From UBA11051 sp964390495 (GTDB lineage Bacteria > Armatimonadota > Zipacnadia > Zipacnadales > UBA11051), in the NCBI GenBank assembly GCA_964390495.1, contig CAYMIN010000019.1:14213-78212 (forward strand): a DNA stretch of 64,000 bases, written 5' to 3'. A program made the position numbers and the translations under genes. The notes below the pieces were generated by a model that made no database searches, was not told where the DNA came from, and saw only the letters and a program-made list of their open reading frames with translations. Shown here one piece after another: positions 53,383 through 62,810 of this stretch (the first letter of the stretch is position 1; each line of letters opens with the position of its first letter).

Positions 53383-54120
53383 CTAGGCTAGTCCGAAAAG
53401 GCGAGCGGCATTGTCGTGGTAGATCATCTGCTGCTGCTCTTGTGTCAGGCCGGCCTCCTCATACATGCCGATGATGAAGGCCGGATCAATTAAGTCCATG
53501 TCGGTGCCGTAAACGATCTGAGCAGGCCCGCAGATGCCGACAGCGCGTTCGACCTTGCCCTTGCCCGACCAACTGCTGCAGAACTCCAAATACATGTTGG
53601 GATGCGTCTTGGCCAGCTCGGCCGCCTGGTCGGAATCCATTGCCGCCGCGTGCCCCATGATAAAGTTGAGGTCCGGGTGCTTCTCGGCATAGCCGGCCAG
53701 CGTCCGGGCGCACGCGGCATTGGAGGTGTGGATCAGCATCACCGAGGCATAGCGCGCCACCTCGGCCACCATCTCCTCGAAGATCGGCGCGTCCACCGCT
53801 ACACCGCTGTAGCCGCCGGTATATATCTTCACACCAACAAAACCGGCCTCGGGCAAGTAGCGCTCCATCTCGGCGACTGACTCGGGGACGAAATTAGGGT
53901 TGACATAGACGTAGCCGAGAATCTGCTCGTAGGTCGCGACCAGCTCAGCCATCTCGGCATTGCCTGCTTCCATGTCATAGAGAATCGCCAGGGCCGAAGA
54001 GCAGGCGGCATGGGCTACATCATACTTGTCGCACAGCCGCAGGAGATTGTCCACATTGCCGCAGTGGGGAATCGGGAAGTTCCACACTCCGTAATGGGCG
54101 TGGGCGTCAATCTTCTTCAT
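53383..54120 (-). CDS. Amidohydrolase-2-family metal-dependent hydrolase
   Basis: 245 residues forming a TIM barrel. KIDAHAHYG is the H-x-H metal pair, FVGVKIYTG carries the strand-4 Lys, SVMLIHTSN and NFIMGHAAAMD give the two later His, and IVYGTDMDL the catalytic Asp. The family includes decarboxylases and lactonases, so the reaction is not known. It follows its shorter homologue (54121-54846) with no spacer, so the two are co-transcribed and perhaps form a complex. Confidence 0.8.
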   Translation of the reverse strand: MKKIDAHAHYGVWNFPIPHCGNVDNLLRLCDKYDVAHAACSSALAILYDMEAGNAEMAELVATYEQILGYVYVNPNFVPESVAEMERYLPEAGFVGVKIYTGGYSGVAVDAPIFEEMVAEVARYASVMLIHTSNAACARTLAGYAEKHPDLNFIMGHAAAMDSDQAAELAKTHPNMYLEFCSSWSGKGKVERAVGICGPAQIVYGTDMDLIDPAFIIGMYEEAGLTQEQQQMIYHDNAARLFGLA

Positions 54121-54846
54121 CTAGAGGCCCTCCAGGTGCAGGCACTTCAGGGCGTTGCCGCCGAGAATGGCGGCACGGTCTTCCTCGGTGAGTTCGGCGT
54201 GCTGCACCATCGCGTAGGCGGGCCCGAAGTAGCGATCGGGGGAGTTGGAGCCAAACATGAGCTTGTGGGGGCCTGCCACCCACACCAGGCCCTCAATGGT
54301 GCCGGGAGTGTCGAACATGTGGGTCTCGGCGAATACGTTGTCATACTCAGCGGTAACTGCATAGGTCTCGGCATTGACCCCATAGCCGGCGCCGATTAGC
54401 ACAATGCTGAAGCCGAACGGCGCGATGACCTCGCCGATGAGTGTCTGCTGGCCGGAGGCGCCCGCCGGCAGCAAGACCGCCGCCCGCTGCTCGGCAATCG
54501 CCTCGCAGATGTTGAGAAAGGGCTTGCTGTTGATGGCCCAGCCCTGCTGGTCGGGGAAGAAGCGGAATACGCGGAAGCCCCGGTCGGCGCAGCGCTCGAC
54601 CTCCTCCAGACAGCCGAAATGGCGGCGCGGATCAATCGTCGCCACCGGAATCAGTCGTTGGTGTCCGGAGCACACTTCCCAGGTCTCGTCATTGCCGGTG
54701 ATAAAGTCATACAGGACCCCGCGCAGGCTGTAAGTCAGCGCCCGGTCAACCGCCTTGGCCTCCAGCAAGCTCAGCAGCGTCGCGGGCGACCAGTCCACGC
54801 GCCGCTTCGGCGTCTTGCCGAAGCAGGTGTTGATGTCAACCAACAT
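54121..54846 (-). CDS. Amidohydrolase-like paralogue without metal ligands
   Basis: 241 residues with the same barrel plan as its neighbour but altered ligands. VDINTCFGK replaces D-x-H-x-H, the later strands AAVLLPAGASG and NVFAETHMFD lack the usual His at the same sites, and LMFGSNSPDR replaces GTDMD (Asp to Asn at the key spot). It is likely non-catalytic or uses different chemistry. Its stop abuts the start of the active-looking partner, suggesting a heteromeric pair. GCAAAAGGAG lies before the ATG. Confidence 0.65.
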   Translation of the reverse strand: MLVDINTCFGKTPKRRVDWSPATLLSLLEAKAVDRALTYSLRGVLYDFITGNDETWEVCSGHQRLIPVATIDPRRHFGCLEEVERCADRGFRVFRFFPDQQGWAINSKPFLNICEAIAEQRAAVLLPAGASGQQTLIGEVIAPFGFSIVLIGAGYGVNAETYAVTAEYDNVFAETHMFDTPGTIEGLVWVAGPHKLMFGSNSPDRYFGPAYAMVQHAELTEEDRAAILGGNALKCLHLEGL

Positions 54847-54881
54847 GGGGCTGTGTCTCCTTTTGCAGGCCGCCTAGCAGC

Positions 54882-55985
54882 TTAGAGGGCTGCCAGGATG
54901 GCATCACCGACCTGCTCGGTGGTGGCCGAGCCGCCGGCATCGGGAGTAAGTACCTCACCCGCCGCTACTATCGCCGCCACTGCGGCCCGGATGGTCCCGG
55001 CGGCCTCCGGCTCGTCCAGACACTCCAGCATGAAGGCGGCAGTAAGAATGGCCGCCAGGGGATTGGCAATGCCCTGGCCGGCGATGTCGGGGGCGCTGCC
55101 ATGCGGCGGCTCGAACATCGAAGGGCCAGTCTCGGAAAGATTGCCGCCCGGGGCAAACCCAAGCCCACCCACCAGTACAGCCGACAGATCAGTGAGGATA
55201 TCGCCGAACAGATTGGGGGCGACCACCACGTCGAAGCGCTCCGGGTTGATAATGAAGCGCATCGCCAGAGCGTCCACGTGCTGCCACTCGTGCTCGCAGT
55301 CGGGATACTCGGCAGCCACCTCTTCGAAGACCTCGTCCCACATGCCCATCGCATGGGTCAGAGCATTGCTTTTGGTGGCGGAGGTAACCCGGCACTTGCC
55401 GTCGCGCTTGCGGGCCAGCTCGAAGGCGTACCTGATGACCCGGCGGCAGCCGAATTCAGAGAAGGCTCCGGTCTGTAGGGCAATCTCCTGCGAACGCGCG
55501 AAGGCGGGGCGCAGCGGCGTGACTTGTGACAGCTCGGGCGCGCTCGGCTGATAGCGGCCGCCGAGATTGCAGTAGAAGCCTTCGGTGGCCTCGCGGATGA
55601 CGACGAAGTCAATGTCTTCGGGGCGGCGGTGGCCCAGATACCACGGGCAACCGGCCAGGGGCTGCACCGGCCGCACGTTGGCGAACTGATCGAAGCCGGA
55701 GCGGATCGCCAGGACGACTTCACGCACGCCGACACTTTCCGGCACCTGGCCCGGCAAGCCGACGGCACCCAGGTAGATGGCATCGAAGCGGCCCAGTATC
55801 TCCAAAGCATCCGGCGGAAGCGCGACCTGGTGCTCCAGCCAATAGCCGCAGCCCCAGGGGAACTGCTCGAAGTCGAGACTGAGGCCGGCTTTGCTCCCAG
55901 CGGCTTGCAGGACTTTGAGGCCCTCAGCGATGACCTCCCCGCCGATGCCGTCGCCGGGTATGACCGCGATCTTGTGTGGCTTCAT
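54882..55985 (-). CDS. Isocitrate/isopropylmalate-dehydrogenase-family enzyme, tartrate/D-malate-dehydrogenase-like
   Basis: 367 residues from ATG 55985 (AGGTG upstream; a start three codons earlier is weaker). IAVIPGDGIGGEVIAEG opens the family's first motif. FDQFANVRPVQPLAG matches the substrate-side 'Y-A-N-x-R' region, VIREATEGFYCN the phosphorylation-loop-like segment, and PNLFGDILTDLSAVLVGGLG the NAD and metal Asp pair. PPHGSAPDIAGQGIANPLA is the cofactor motif. FPWGCGYWLEH resembles tartrate and D-malate dehydrogenases rather than LeuB or Icd. It lies 9 bases downstream of guaB. Confidence 0.78.
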   Translation of the reverse strand: MKPHKIAVIPGDGIGGEVIAEGLKVLQAAGSKAGLSLDFEQFPWGCGYWLEHQVALPPDALEILGRFDAIYLGAVGLPGQVPESVGVREVVLAIRSGFDQFANVRPVQPLAGCPWYLGHRRPEDIDFVVIREATEGFYCNLGGRYQPSAPELSQVTPLRPAFARSQEIALQTGAFSEFGCRRVIRYAFELARKRDGKCRVTSATKSNALTHAMGMWDEVFEEVAAEYPDCEHEWQHVDALAMRFIINPERFDVVVAPNLFGDILTDLSAVLVGGLGFAPGGNLSETGPSMFEPPHGSAPDIAGQGIANPLAAILTAAFMLECLDEPEAAGTIRAAVAAIVAAGEVLTPDAGGSATTEQVGDAILAAL

Positions 55986-55994
55986 TCCGCGCAC

Positions 55995-57464
55995 CTATTC
56001 GGGTAACTGGTAGTTGGGAGCTTCTTCGGTGATGGTGATGTCGTGAGGATGGCTCTCCTGCAGGCCGGCAGCCGTGACCCGGTAGAATCTGGCCTTTTCA
56101 TGCAGCTCGGCAATCGTCCTGACGCCGCAGTAGCCCATGCCGGCGCGCAATCCGCCCAGCAGTTGCGTGGTCACGATCGAGACCGGCCCCTTGTAGGGGA
56201 CACGGCCCTCGATGCCCTGCGGGACCAGCTCGCTCTCCGGCACTCCCAGCAGACCGTAGCGGTCGCGGAGACTGACGCGCTCCTGCATCGCCCCCAGCGA
56301 CCCCATGCCGCGATATTCCTTGTAGGCGCGGCCCCGATAGAGCACGGTTTCGCCCGGGCTTTCCTCGGTGCCCGCAAACAGCGCACCGATCATGCACGAG
56401 TCGGCCCCGGCGGCAATCGCCTTGACCAAATCCCCGGAGTATTTGATGCCGCCATCGGCGATGACCGGGATATTAAGGTCGCGGGCGGCTGAGACGGCCT
56501 CGAGAATGGCAGTAATCTGGGGGACGCCGGCACCGGCGATCACGCGGGTGGTGCAGGTGGAGCCGGGCCCGACACCGACTTTGACGGCATCAGCGCCGGC
56601 ACTCACTAGATCGCGGGTGCCCTGGGCGGTGGCAACATTGCCACCGATTATTTGCAGGCCATCGGCGAACTCCTCACGGAGCCTCGCAACTGCGTTGAGC
56701 ACGTCTATGTGCTGGCCGTGAGCGCTGTCAACTACGACTGCGTCCACACCGCGTTCTTTCAGCGCCGCCACCCGCTCGCAAGTCTCCTCGGTGACCCCTA
56801 CCGCAGCGGCAACGCGCAAGCGCCCGAGCTTGTCCTTGCAGGCATTGGGATAGCGAGCGATCTTCTCGATGTCCTTGATCGTGATCAGGCCGAGAAGTGT
56901 CATGTCGCTATCAACGACCGGCAGCTTCTCGATGCGATGTTCGTGCAGGATCGCCTTGGCCTCTTCGAGGGTAGTGCCCTCACCGACGGTGACGAGGTTC
57001 TCTGAGGTCATCGCCTCGGCGACCGGCTTCTCCAGATCGGTCTCGAACCGCAGGTCGCGGTTAGTGAGGATGCCGATGAGCTTGCCTTCGCGGGTAATCG
57101 GCAGTCCGGAGATGCGATACTTGCTCATCAGGGCTAAGGCTTCGCCGACTCTGTGGTCGGGCCCGAGGGTGACCGGGTCAATGATCATGCCGCTTTCGGA
57201 GCGCTTGACCTTATCAACCTCGGTAGCCTGCTGCTCGATGCTCAGGTTCTTGTGGATTACGCCGATGCCGCCTTCGCGGGCGACCGCTATCGCCAGACCG
57301 GCTTCGGTGACTCGGTCCATCGCGGCGGACAGAATCGGCGCGTGCAGGGCAATCTCATTGGTCAGGCGCGTTGATACGTCAACTTCAGTGGGCAAGACGG
57401 TACTGGCCGCAGGGGCCAGTATCACGTCATCAAATGACAAAGCCAACTTGAATTCGTGCTCCAT
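55995..57464 (-). CDS. guaB: Inosine-5'-monophosphate dehydrogenase GuaB
   Basis: 489 residues. LSFDDVILAPAASTVLP begins the barrel; two CBS domains (about residues 95-205) follow with VAEAMTSENLVTVGEGTTLEEA and KLPVVDSDMTLLGLITIKDI. GPGSTCTTRVIAGAGVPQ holds the catalytic Cys, and VIADGGIKYSGD and YRGRAYKEYRGMGSLGAM the phosphate and flap regions. YVP-type VPYKGPV and GMGYCGVRTI end the barrel. It oxidises IMP to XMP in GTP synthesis. GGAGGCGG precedes the ATG. It probably heads a two-gene operon. Confidence 0.96.
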   Translation of the reverse strand: MEHEFKLALSFDDVILAPAASTVLPTEVDVSTRLTNEIALHAPILSAAMDRVTEAGLAIAVAREGGIGVIHKNLSIEQQATEVDKVKRSESGMIIDPVTLGPDHRVGEALALMSKYRISGLPITREGKLIGILTNRDLRFETDLEKPVAEAMTSENLVTVGEGTTLEEAKAILHEHRIEKLPVVDSDMTLLGLITIKDIEKIARYPNACKDKLGRLRVAAAVGVTEETCERVAALKERGVDAVVVDSAHGQHIDVLNAVARLREEFADGLQIIGGNVATAQGTRDLVSAGADAVKVGVGPGSTCTTRVIAGAGVPQITAILEAVSAARDLNIPVIADGGIKYSGDLVKAIAAGADSCMIGALFAGTEESPGETVLYRGRAYKEYRGMGSLGAMQERVSLRDRYGLLGVPESELVPQGIEGRVPYKGPVSIVTTQLLGGLRAGMGYCGVRTIAELHEKARFYRVTAAGLQESHPHDITITEEAPNYQLPE

Positions 57465-57502
57465 AAGTGCCGCCTCCTTGGCCTGGCGAAGCGGACCTGA
57501 CC

Positions 57503-58345
57503 TTAGTCAAGCTCGAAGGTCTGCTGCTCGCCGATGATCTCCAGGCCGCTCCAGACCGCGTCCATATAATCAGTTGGGTTGTTGAGCCAGTCCATCAGTT
57601 CCGGGCGCTGCTGGCCTGTTGTGAATAAGGGAGCGTCTTTCGTCAATCCCAGCTCGGAAACCTCTTTGACGCGGGCGATCCGCAAGGCCGGAGCCTCCGC
57701 ATAGCGCGGATTACTGACCCAGCGCGGGCCGCCTTCGACCTCGATGCGGTAGTAGGCGAACCCGCGAGCCTGTGCAACCGCACCGTACTGCGAGCTGAAC
57801 CGGTCGGAAACCCAGTTGGCCATGACCAACGGCTCCGGCAGTGGGTTGATCGTCACATGGCCATAGTCCGGCGGCATGATGATCTTGTCGCCCGGATTGC
57901 CCTCCACGATTAGGCAGTCCTCCACCACTACCTCGCTGAGGTCGGCCGCGATCGGGTTGACCTTCTGCAGCAGATAGATCGCCTTGCCGGAAAGCACGCT
58001 ATAGACTTCCGGATAGGCCGGCCCACCGTCTGAGGAGGCCGGGTGGTAGTGGCCCGAGGTTTTGAGGTACTCGCGGCCAAACATCGCCGGGATGAAATAG
58101 CTGATGTCGAAGCGCAAACCGTGCGTCGCCTTGCGGTATGGAGCCTCCTTGAGACCCAGATCGCGCATCATCCAATAGACAATCGGCGGAATGTCGGCGT
58201 CTTGGTCGAGCAGGACTTTGCGGATCTCTTCGCCGGTGCGCACCCCGTACAACGGGTCCCGCACCTCCGGGCCGAACGCGGCGTGATAGCTGGTGTCATC
58301 AAACAGAAAGGTAAAACCGGTGAGGTCGGTTAGGTCCTCTATCAT
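57503..58345 (-). CDS. Cupin-type glucose-6-phosphate isomerase
   Basis: 280 residues. YLKTSGHYHP supplies the cupin H-x-H, PEVYSVLSGKAIYLLQ the Glu, and PGDKIIMPPDYGHVTIN the final His of the metal site. YGVRTGEEIRKVLLDQD and GLRFDISYFIP are shared with archaeal-type phosphoglucose isomerase (cPGI). The mature protein is larger than archaeal forms (about 190 residues), with about 45 extra residues at the C-terminus. It interconverts glucose-6-phosphate and fructose-6-phosphate. The ROK glucokinase gene is 156 bases upstream. ACAGGAGAG lies before the ATG. Confidence 0.88.
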   Translation of the reverse strand: MIEDLTDLTGFTFLFDDTSYHAAFGPEVRDPLYGVRTGEEIRKVLLDQDADIPPIVYWMMRDLGLKEAPYRKATHGLRFDISYFIPAMFGREYLKTSGHYHPASSDGGPAYPEVYSVLSGKAIYLLQKVNPIAADLSEVVVEDCLIVEGNPGDKIIMPPDYGHVTINPLPEPLVMANWVSDRFSSQYGAVAQARGFAYYRIEVEGGPRWVSNPRYAEAPALRIARVKEVSELGLTKDAPLFTTGQQRPELMDWLNNPTDYMDAVWSGLEIIGEQQTFELD

Positions 58346-58450
58346 TTGGTCTCTCCTGTGTTGCTAGGCATGCGCTAGGGCCTCGGGCTGGAACTGTGGT
58401 CATAATGATAAAGACCGCGCCTTTGCCTTTCGGAGGGGCCGCATGCGTAG

Positions 58451-58470
58451 CGGAAGCGCAGCTTCCGCGA
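58451..58470. repeat. Short palindrome between pgi and glucokinase
   Basis: GCGGAAGCGCAGCTTCCGCG forms a perfect hairpin flanked by GC-rich repeats. It may be a terminator-like structure for the ROK gene. No U-tract. Confidence 0.45.
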
Positions 58471-58501
58471 AGCATCCGGCCCAGCCTGTAGCTGACGGCC
58501 C

Positions 58502-59461
58502 TCAAAGAGTGGTCAAGGCCAGAGCGGCGGCGCCGACGACGCCGGCATCATAGCCCAGGCGGGCGATGTATAGGTCGGTCTCCTCATGCTGCGGCGGAGT
58601 GGCGTAGCGGCGGAAACTCTCGCGCAACGGCTCCATCAGCGTCTCGCCGGTATCTGACACGCCGCCGCCGATAATCACCGCATCCGGGTCCCAGAGATTG
58701 CAGGCGTTAGCAGCGGCCAGGGCCAGCCAGTCGGCAGCCTCAGCAACGATGCGTCGGCACAGCTCATCGCCCTCGACGGCCATGTCCCCGACCATTACGC
58801 CGGTGATCTCCGCTTCCGGTACGTCTCGGAGAGTGGTCTGGAGGTCCGGGCTGTCTTTCAGCGCCCGCACCGCCGCCTGGCCCATCGCAGTGCCCGAAGC
58901 TAGGGCCTCGAGGCAGCCACGATGTCCGCAGGCACATCGGGGGCCGTCTTTCTGCAGAATGCAGTGGCCGATCTCCCCGGCGTTGCTATGGGCGCCATGG
59001 TAGATCTGCTGCTTGCGCACCAGGCCGCCACCAATGCCGGTACCGACATTGATGTAGAGGATGCGCTCCTTGCCCTTGCCGGCGCCAAACAGCGCCTCAC
59101 CGAGGGCCGCGGTATTGGCGTCGTTGTCAATACGCGTGGGCAGTCCGAGCTGTTCGCCGACCATCTGGGCCAGCGGCAAGTTGACCTCCCAGCCCTCGGT
59201 GTGGTGTGAGCGGCGGACGCGCTGGCTCGGATAATCAACCGGCCCGCCAAAGCCGATACCCACTCCGACGATAGTGGCGCTGCCTTCAGAAGCGTGCTGC
59301 TGCAGACCTCGGCCCATCTCAATGAGCAAGTCCTGTGCCAGCTTGCCGTCCTCAGGTGTGGACTGGCGACGGAGCAGCGACATCTGGCCCTTGGTATCAA
59401 CCAAGGCCGCCGAAATCTTACTCCCACCAACATCAAGCCCCATATAGAATTTGCCCTTCAT
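58502..59461 (-). CDS. ROK-family glucokinase
   Basis: 319 residues. YMGLDVGGSKISAALVD is the ATP loop, DNDANTAALGEALFGAGKG the substrate/catalytic Asp, INVGTGIGGGLV the second phosphate loop, and CACGHRGCLE the ROK zinc motif (three Cys and a His). The C-terminus ends in AAALALTTL. It phosphorylates glucose with ATP and feeds the isomerase downstream. AGGTGAG lies before the ATG. The membrane-protein gene upstream ends three bases before this start, indicating coupling. Confidence 0.9.
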   Translation of the reverse strand: MKGKFYMGLDVGGSKISAALVDTKGQMSLLRRQSTPEDGKLAQDLLIEMGRGLQQHASEGSATIVGVGIGFGGPVDYPSQRVRRSHHTEGWEVNLPLAQMVGEQLGLPTRIDNDANTAALGEALFGAGKGKERILYINVGTGIGGGLVRKQQIYHGAHSNAGEIGHCILQKDGPRCACGHRGCLEALASGTAMGQAAVRALKDSPDLQTTLRDVPEAEITGVMVGDMAVEGDELCRRIVAEAADWLALAAANACNLWDPDAVIIGGGVSDTGETLMEPLRESFRRYATPPQHEETDLYIARLGYDAGVVGAAALALTTL

Positions 59462-59464
59462 GGC

Positions 59465-59950
59465 TCACCTTACCTTGCGGGGAACTTCCATGAACCGGGC
59501 TCCCCATATGATCATCAGTACTGATATTCCCACCGGCACCCAGACCGGAAAGTGCCACGGCACCGGAATCAGAAACAGGCAATCCATCGTCGTCAAGGCT
59601 GCCGGCCAATCTATCATGACTTTCAGAGATAGGTAGTATATCACATCCCAAATCCCGAATGTGTACAAAAAAACGCCGAGGCGCTGGCGGCCATAGCGGC
59701 CGGCGACCAAAGCTACCGCGCCAAGCACCACAATAGTGGCGGCCTCGCGGGTCTGCTCGACGGCGATCACCCAGCCCGGGACCTGCGCCAATACCTCCGG
59801 ATCAAGCTGCTCGGGCGTGGGTATGATACCGAGTATCTCGCGGATATAGACAACCACCACAGCCTCGATATGCCCGAAAGCCACCGCGAAGGCGGCCAGG
59901 CCCAGGTAGAAACCCCAATCTGTCCAACCTCCGGCCGAGTTCTGTGCCAT
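59465..59950 (-). CDS. Four-helix membrane protein upstream of glucokinase
   Basis: 161 residues with about four hydrophobic segments: WGFYLGLAAFAVAFGHIEAVVVVYI, a helix near ATIVVLGAVALVAG, FLYTFGIWDVIYYLSLKVMI, and a C-terminal VWVPVGISVLMIIWG. Polar residues in or near helices (FGHIEA, FGIWDVIYY, TTMDCLFL) suggest a functional site. The gene abuts the glucokinase. It recalls a widespread family of small uncharacterised membrane proteins, but I have no function to assign. Glucose transport or sensing would be speculation. Confidence 0.6.
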   Translation of the reverse strand: MAQNSAGGWTDWGFYLGLAAFAVAFGHIEAVVVVYIREILGIIPTPEQLDPEVLAQVPGWVIAVEQTREAATIVVLGAVALVAGRYGRQRLGVFLYTFGIWDVIYYLSLKVMIDWPAALTTMDCLFLIPVPWHFPVWVPVGISVLMIIWGARFMEVPRKVR

Positions 59951-60061
59951 CGCCAGCTCGCGAATGCAGCCGATGAGATGAGTTACTCAGCATTGACGAA
60001 ACTGCCGGCTATAATGCTCAGTCTGCCGGCGATAATCGTGCTGTGGGGACGGTAGCCAACA

Positions 60062-62716
60062 TTACTTCAGCAGCCCGCGCACCAGTTCGACCTGCTCCTG
60101 CAGCTTCTGCACGTTGGCGGTGTTCTCCGCCAGGCGCTGACGTTCCAGGTCCACCACCTCAGGCGGCGCTTTGCCCACAAAGTCGGCGTTGTCCAGCTTG
60201 CGGCGGCACTGGTCAGCCAGCTTCTCGACCTTGGCGATTTCGTCGCCGAGGCGCTTGAGTTCGCCCTCGATGTCAATTGCCCCGGCGATGTGCAGAAACA
60301 CTTTCACGCCCTCCGCGACATCGCCGAGCGCGTTCTCGGGCGCGGCCTCAGCCCCGACTTGGATCGCCAGCTCGCTAATGCCTGCCAGCGTCTTGAGACC
60401 GACCTGCTGCTCCGCCAGGATCGCGCCAACCTCCTCAGCCGCCTGCAAGGTGACCTCGACCTTCTGCGCCGGCGGCAGATTGATCACCGCGCGTAGGTTA
60501 CGCACCGTCGAGACCACGGCCTGCATGATGCTCATCTCGGCCTCGGCGTCGGGATCGAGCCTGGCCCGGTCCGCCTGCGGGTACGCGGCCACGCTGATGC
60601 TGCCGGTGTCGGGAGCCAGTATCTGCCAGACCTCTTCAGTGACGAAGGGCATAAAGGGATGCAGCGCGCGCAGGATCCCGTTGAGCACATCGCGCAGAAT
60701 CGCCTGCACGGTCGCTTTGCGCTCGGGATTGTCGTCCTCAGCCAGGTCGGGCTTACACAGCTCGATGTACCAGTCGCAGAACTCGCCCCAGATATGCTCA
60801 TAGAGGGCATCGGCGGCCTGAGCCAGGTTGAAGCGGCCCAGTTCGTCGTTGACAAGCTGCAGAGTGGCGGCATGTCGCGACAGAATCCAGCGGTCGGCCA
60901 GGCTCAGATCGGCGCGGCTCAGGTCCACTGCCTCCGCCCCCTCGTCGAGATTCATGATCACAAAGCGGGCGGCGTTCCAGAGCTTGTTGCCGAAGTTACG
61001 GGCCGCCAGGATACGGTCCTCGGAATAGGTCAAATCCTGGCCGTGGGTGATAAGCTGCACCAACGCAAAGCGCATCGCATCAGCGCCGTAGGTCTCGATC
61101 AGCTCGAGGGGGTCTATGGCGGTACCCAGGCTCTTGCTGATCTTGCGGCCCTGCTCGTCGCGGACCAGACCGTGAATGAAGACGGTGTCAAAGGGCCGCT
61201 GATTGCGCATGTGCTTGCCCATCATCACCATGCGGGCGACCCAGAAATAGATGATGTCATAGCCGGTCACCAGGACTGAAGTCGGGTAGAAGTACTCCAG
61301 GTCGGCGGTGTCATCCGGCCAGCCCAGAGTCGCAAACGGCCACAAGCCCGAGGAGAACCAAGTGTCCAGAACATCCGGGTCAGGAGTGAGCTGGGAGCTG
61401 CCGCAATGGACGCACTCGGTGGGGTCCTGCACCGTGCAGGTCTGCCCGCCGCAGTCATCGCAGTACCACACCGGCAGGGGATGGCCCCACCACAACTGCC
61501 GGGAGATGCACCAGTCGCGGATATTCTCCAGCCAGTCGCAATAGACTTTCTCCCAGCGCGGAGGAACAAAAGTGACCTCGCCGTCGCGCACCGCCTGCAA
61601 GCCCTCTTGGGCCAGCGGCTCCATCCGTAGGAACCATTGCGTTGACACCAGCGGCTCGATGGTAGTCTCGCAGCGGCTGCAGCGGCCGACCCAGTGCTGG
61701 TAGTCCTCGACGGCCTCCAGCAGGCCCTGCTGCTCCAGGTCCGCGATGATGGCCTTGCGGGCCTCGTAGCGGTCCATGCCAGCATAGGCTCCGGCGGCGT
61801 CGGCCATCGTGCCATCCGTGCCAATCACCACCACCGCAGGCAGGTCGTGGCGCCGGCCTATCTCGAAGTCATCCGGGTCATGCGCCGGCGTGATCTTGAC
61901 CGCCCCGGTGCCGAACGCCATCTCCACACCCTTATCATTTATCACCGGAATCCGCCGCTCCATCAAAGGCAATATTACCTCGGAGCCGAGCAGACCGGTA
62001 TAACGCTCGTCGGCAGGATGCACCGCAACAGCCGTATCGCCCAGCATCGTCTCCGGCCGCGTCGTCGCTACCACTAGACCCGGACCACCGTCAGCCGCCG
62101 GATAGCGGATGTGCCACAGATGCCCGGCCTGGTCGGTATGCTCCACCTCCAAGTCGGAGAGCGAAGTGGCACAGCGCGGGCACCAGTTGATCATGCGCTC
62201 GCCGCGATAGATCAGGCCCTCCTCGAAGAGCCGCACAAAGGCCTCGCGCACCGCCCGGCTGTAGCCTTCATCCAGGGTAAACCGTTCCCGGCTCCAGTCC
62301 AGCGAGGCGCCGGCGCGCTTGAGCTGCTCGCGGATGTGGGTCTGATGCTGCTCTTTCACCTGCCAGACGCGCTCGACGAACTTCTCCCTGCCGAGGTCGT
62401 GGCGGGTGAGGTTCTCTTCGGCCAGCCGCGCCTCCACCACATTCTGGGTGGCAATGCCGGCGTGGTCGGTCCCCGGCAGCCACAAGGCCGCATCCCCTAA
62501 CATGCGGTGCCAACGGGTCAGCAGGTCCTGGATGCTCAGGTCCAGAGCATGGCCCATGTGCAGAACGCCGGTGACGTTGGGCGGTGGCAACACTATGCAG
62601 AAAGGCTGCTTGGCGGGATCAATCTCGGCCACAAAGACGCCTTCATCCAGCCAGTACTGGTACAGCCTCTGTTCCACCTTCTGGGGTTCGTATGTGGTCG
62701 GCATTTGCTTGGGCAT
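60062..62716 (-). CDS. valS: Valyl-tRNA synthetase
   Basis: 884 residues. HMGHAL is the class-I HIGH-type site near residue 53, and KISKSLG the KMSKS loop near residue 525. The editing domain (CP1) shows TTRPETMLGDTAVAVHP and KITPAHDPDDFEIG. A zinc-like C-x-x-C pair lies in WCPRC and in a later CDDCGGQTC, with CVHCGSS. The C-terminal coiled coil (KRLGDEIAKVEKLADQC) is the tRNA-clamping helix pair. It is probably co-transcribed with the zinc-ribbon gene behind the valine T-box leader. GGAGCG lies before the ATG. Confidence 0.96.
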   Translation of the reverse strand: MPKQMPTTYEPQKVEQRLYQYWLDEGVFVAEIDPAKQPFCIVLPPPNVTGVLHMGHALDLSIQDLLTRWHRMLGDAALWLPGTDHAGIATQNVVEARLAEENLTRHDLGREKFVERVWQVKEQHQTHIREQLKRAGASLDWSRERFTLDEGYSRAVREAFVRLFEEGLIYRGERMINWCPRCATSLSDLEVEHTDQAGHLWHIRYPAADGGPGLVVATTRPETMLGDTAVAVHPADERYTGLLGSEVILPLMERRIPVINDKGVEMAFGTGAVKITPAHDPDDFEIGRRHDLPAVVVIGTDGTMADAAGAYAGMDRYEARKAIIADLEQQGLLEAVEDYQHWVGRCSRCETTIEPLVSTQWFLRMEPLAQEGLQAVRDGEVTFVPPRWEKVYCDWLENIRDWCISRQLWWGHPLPVWYCDDCGGQTCTVQDPTECVHCGSSQLTPDPDVLDTWFSSGLWPFATLGWPDDTADLEYFYPTSVLVTGYDIIYFWVARMVMMGKHMRNQRPFDTVFIHGLVRDEQGRKISKSLGTAIDPLELIETYGADAMRFALVQLITHGQDLTYSEDRILAARNFGNKLWNAARFVIMNLDEGAEAVDLSRADLSLADRWILSRHAATLQLVNDELGRFNLAQAADALYEHIWGEFCDWYIELCKPDLAEDDNPERKATVQAILRDVLNGILRALHPFMPFVTEEVWQILAPDTGSISVAAYPQADRARLDPDAEAEMSIMQAVVSTVRNLRAVINLPPAQKVEVTLQAAEEVGAILAEQQVGLKTLAGISELAIQVGAEAAPENALGDVAEGVKVFLHIAGAIDIEGELKRLGDEIAKVEKLADQCRRKLDNADFVGKAPPEVVDLERQRLAENTANVQKLQEQVELVRGLLK

Positions 62717-62810
62717 GGGTCTGCGCTCCAGTTCATCTGAATTAAATCAATGATGCTAGATCCTGCCGCGCCATGCGCAGGACTGGCCATACGTATCCGG
62801 CGGCACATGT

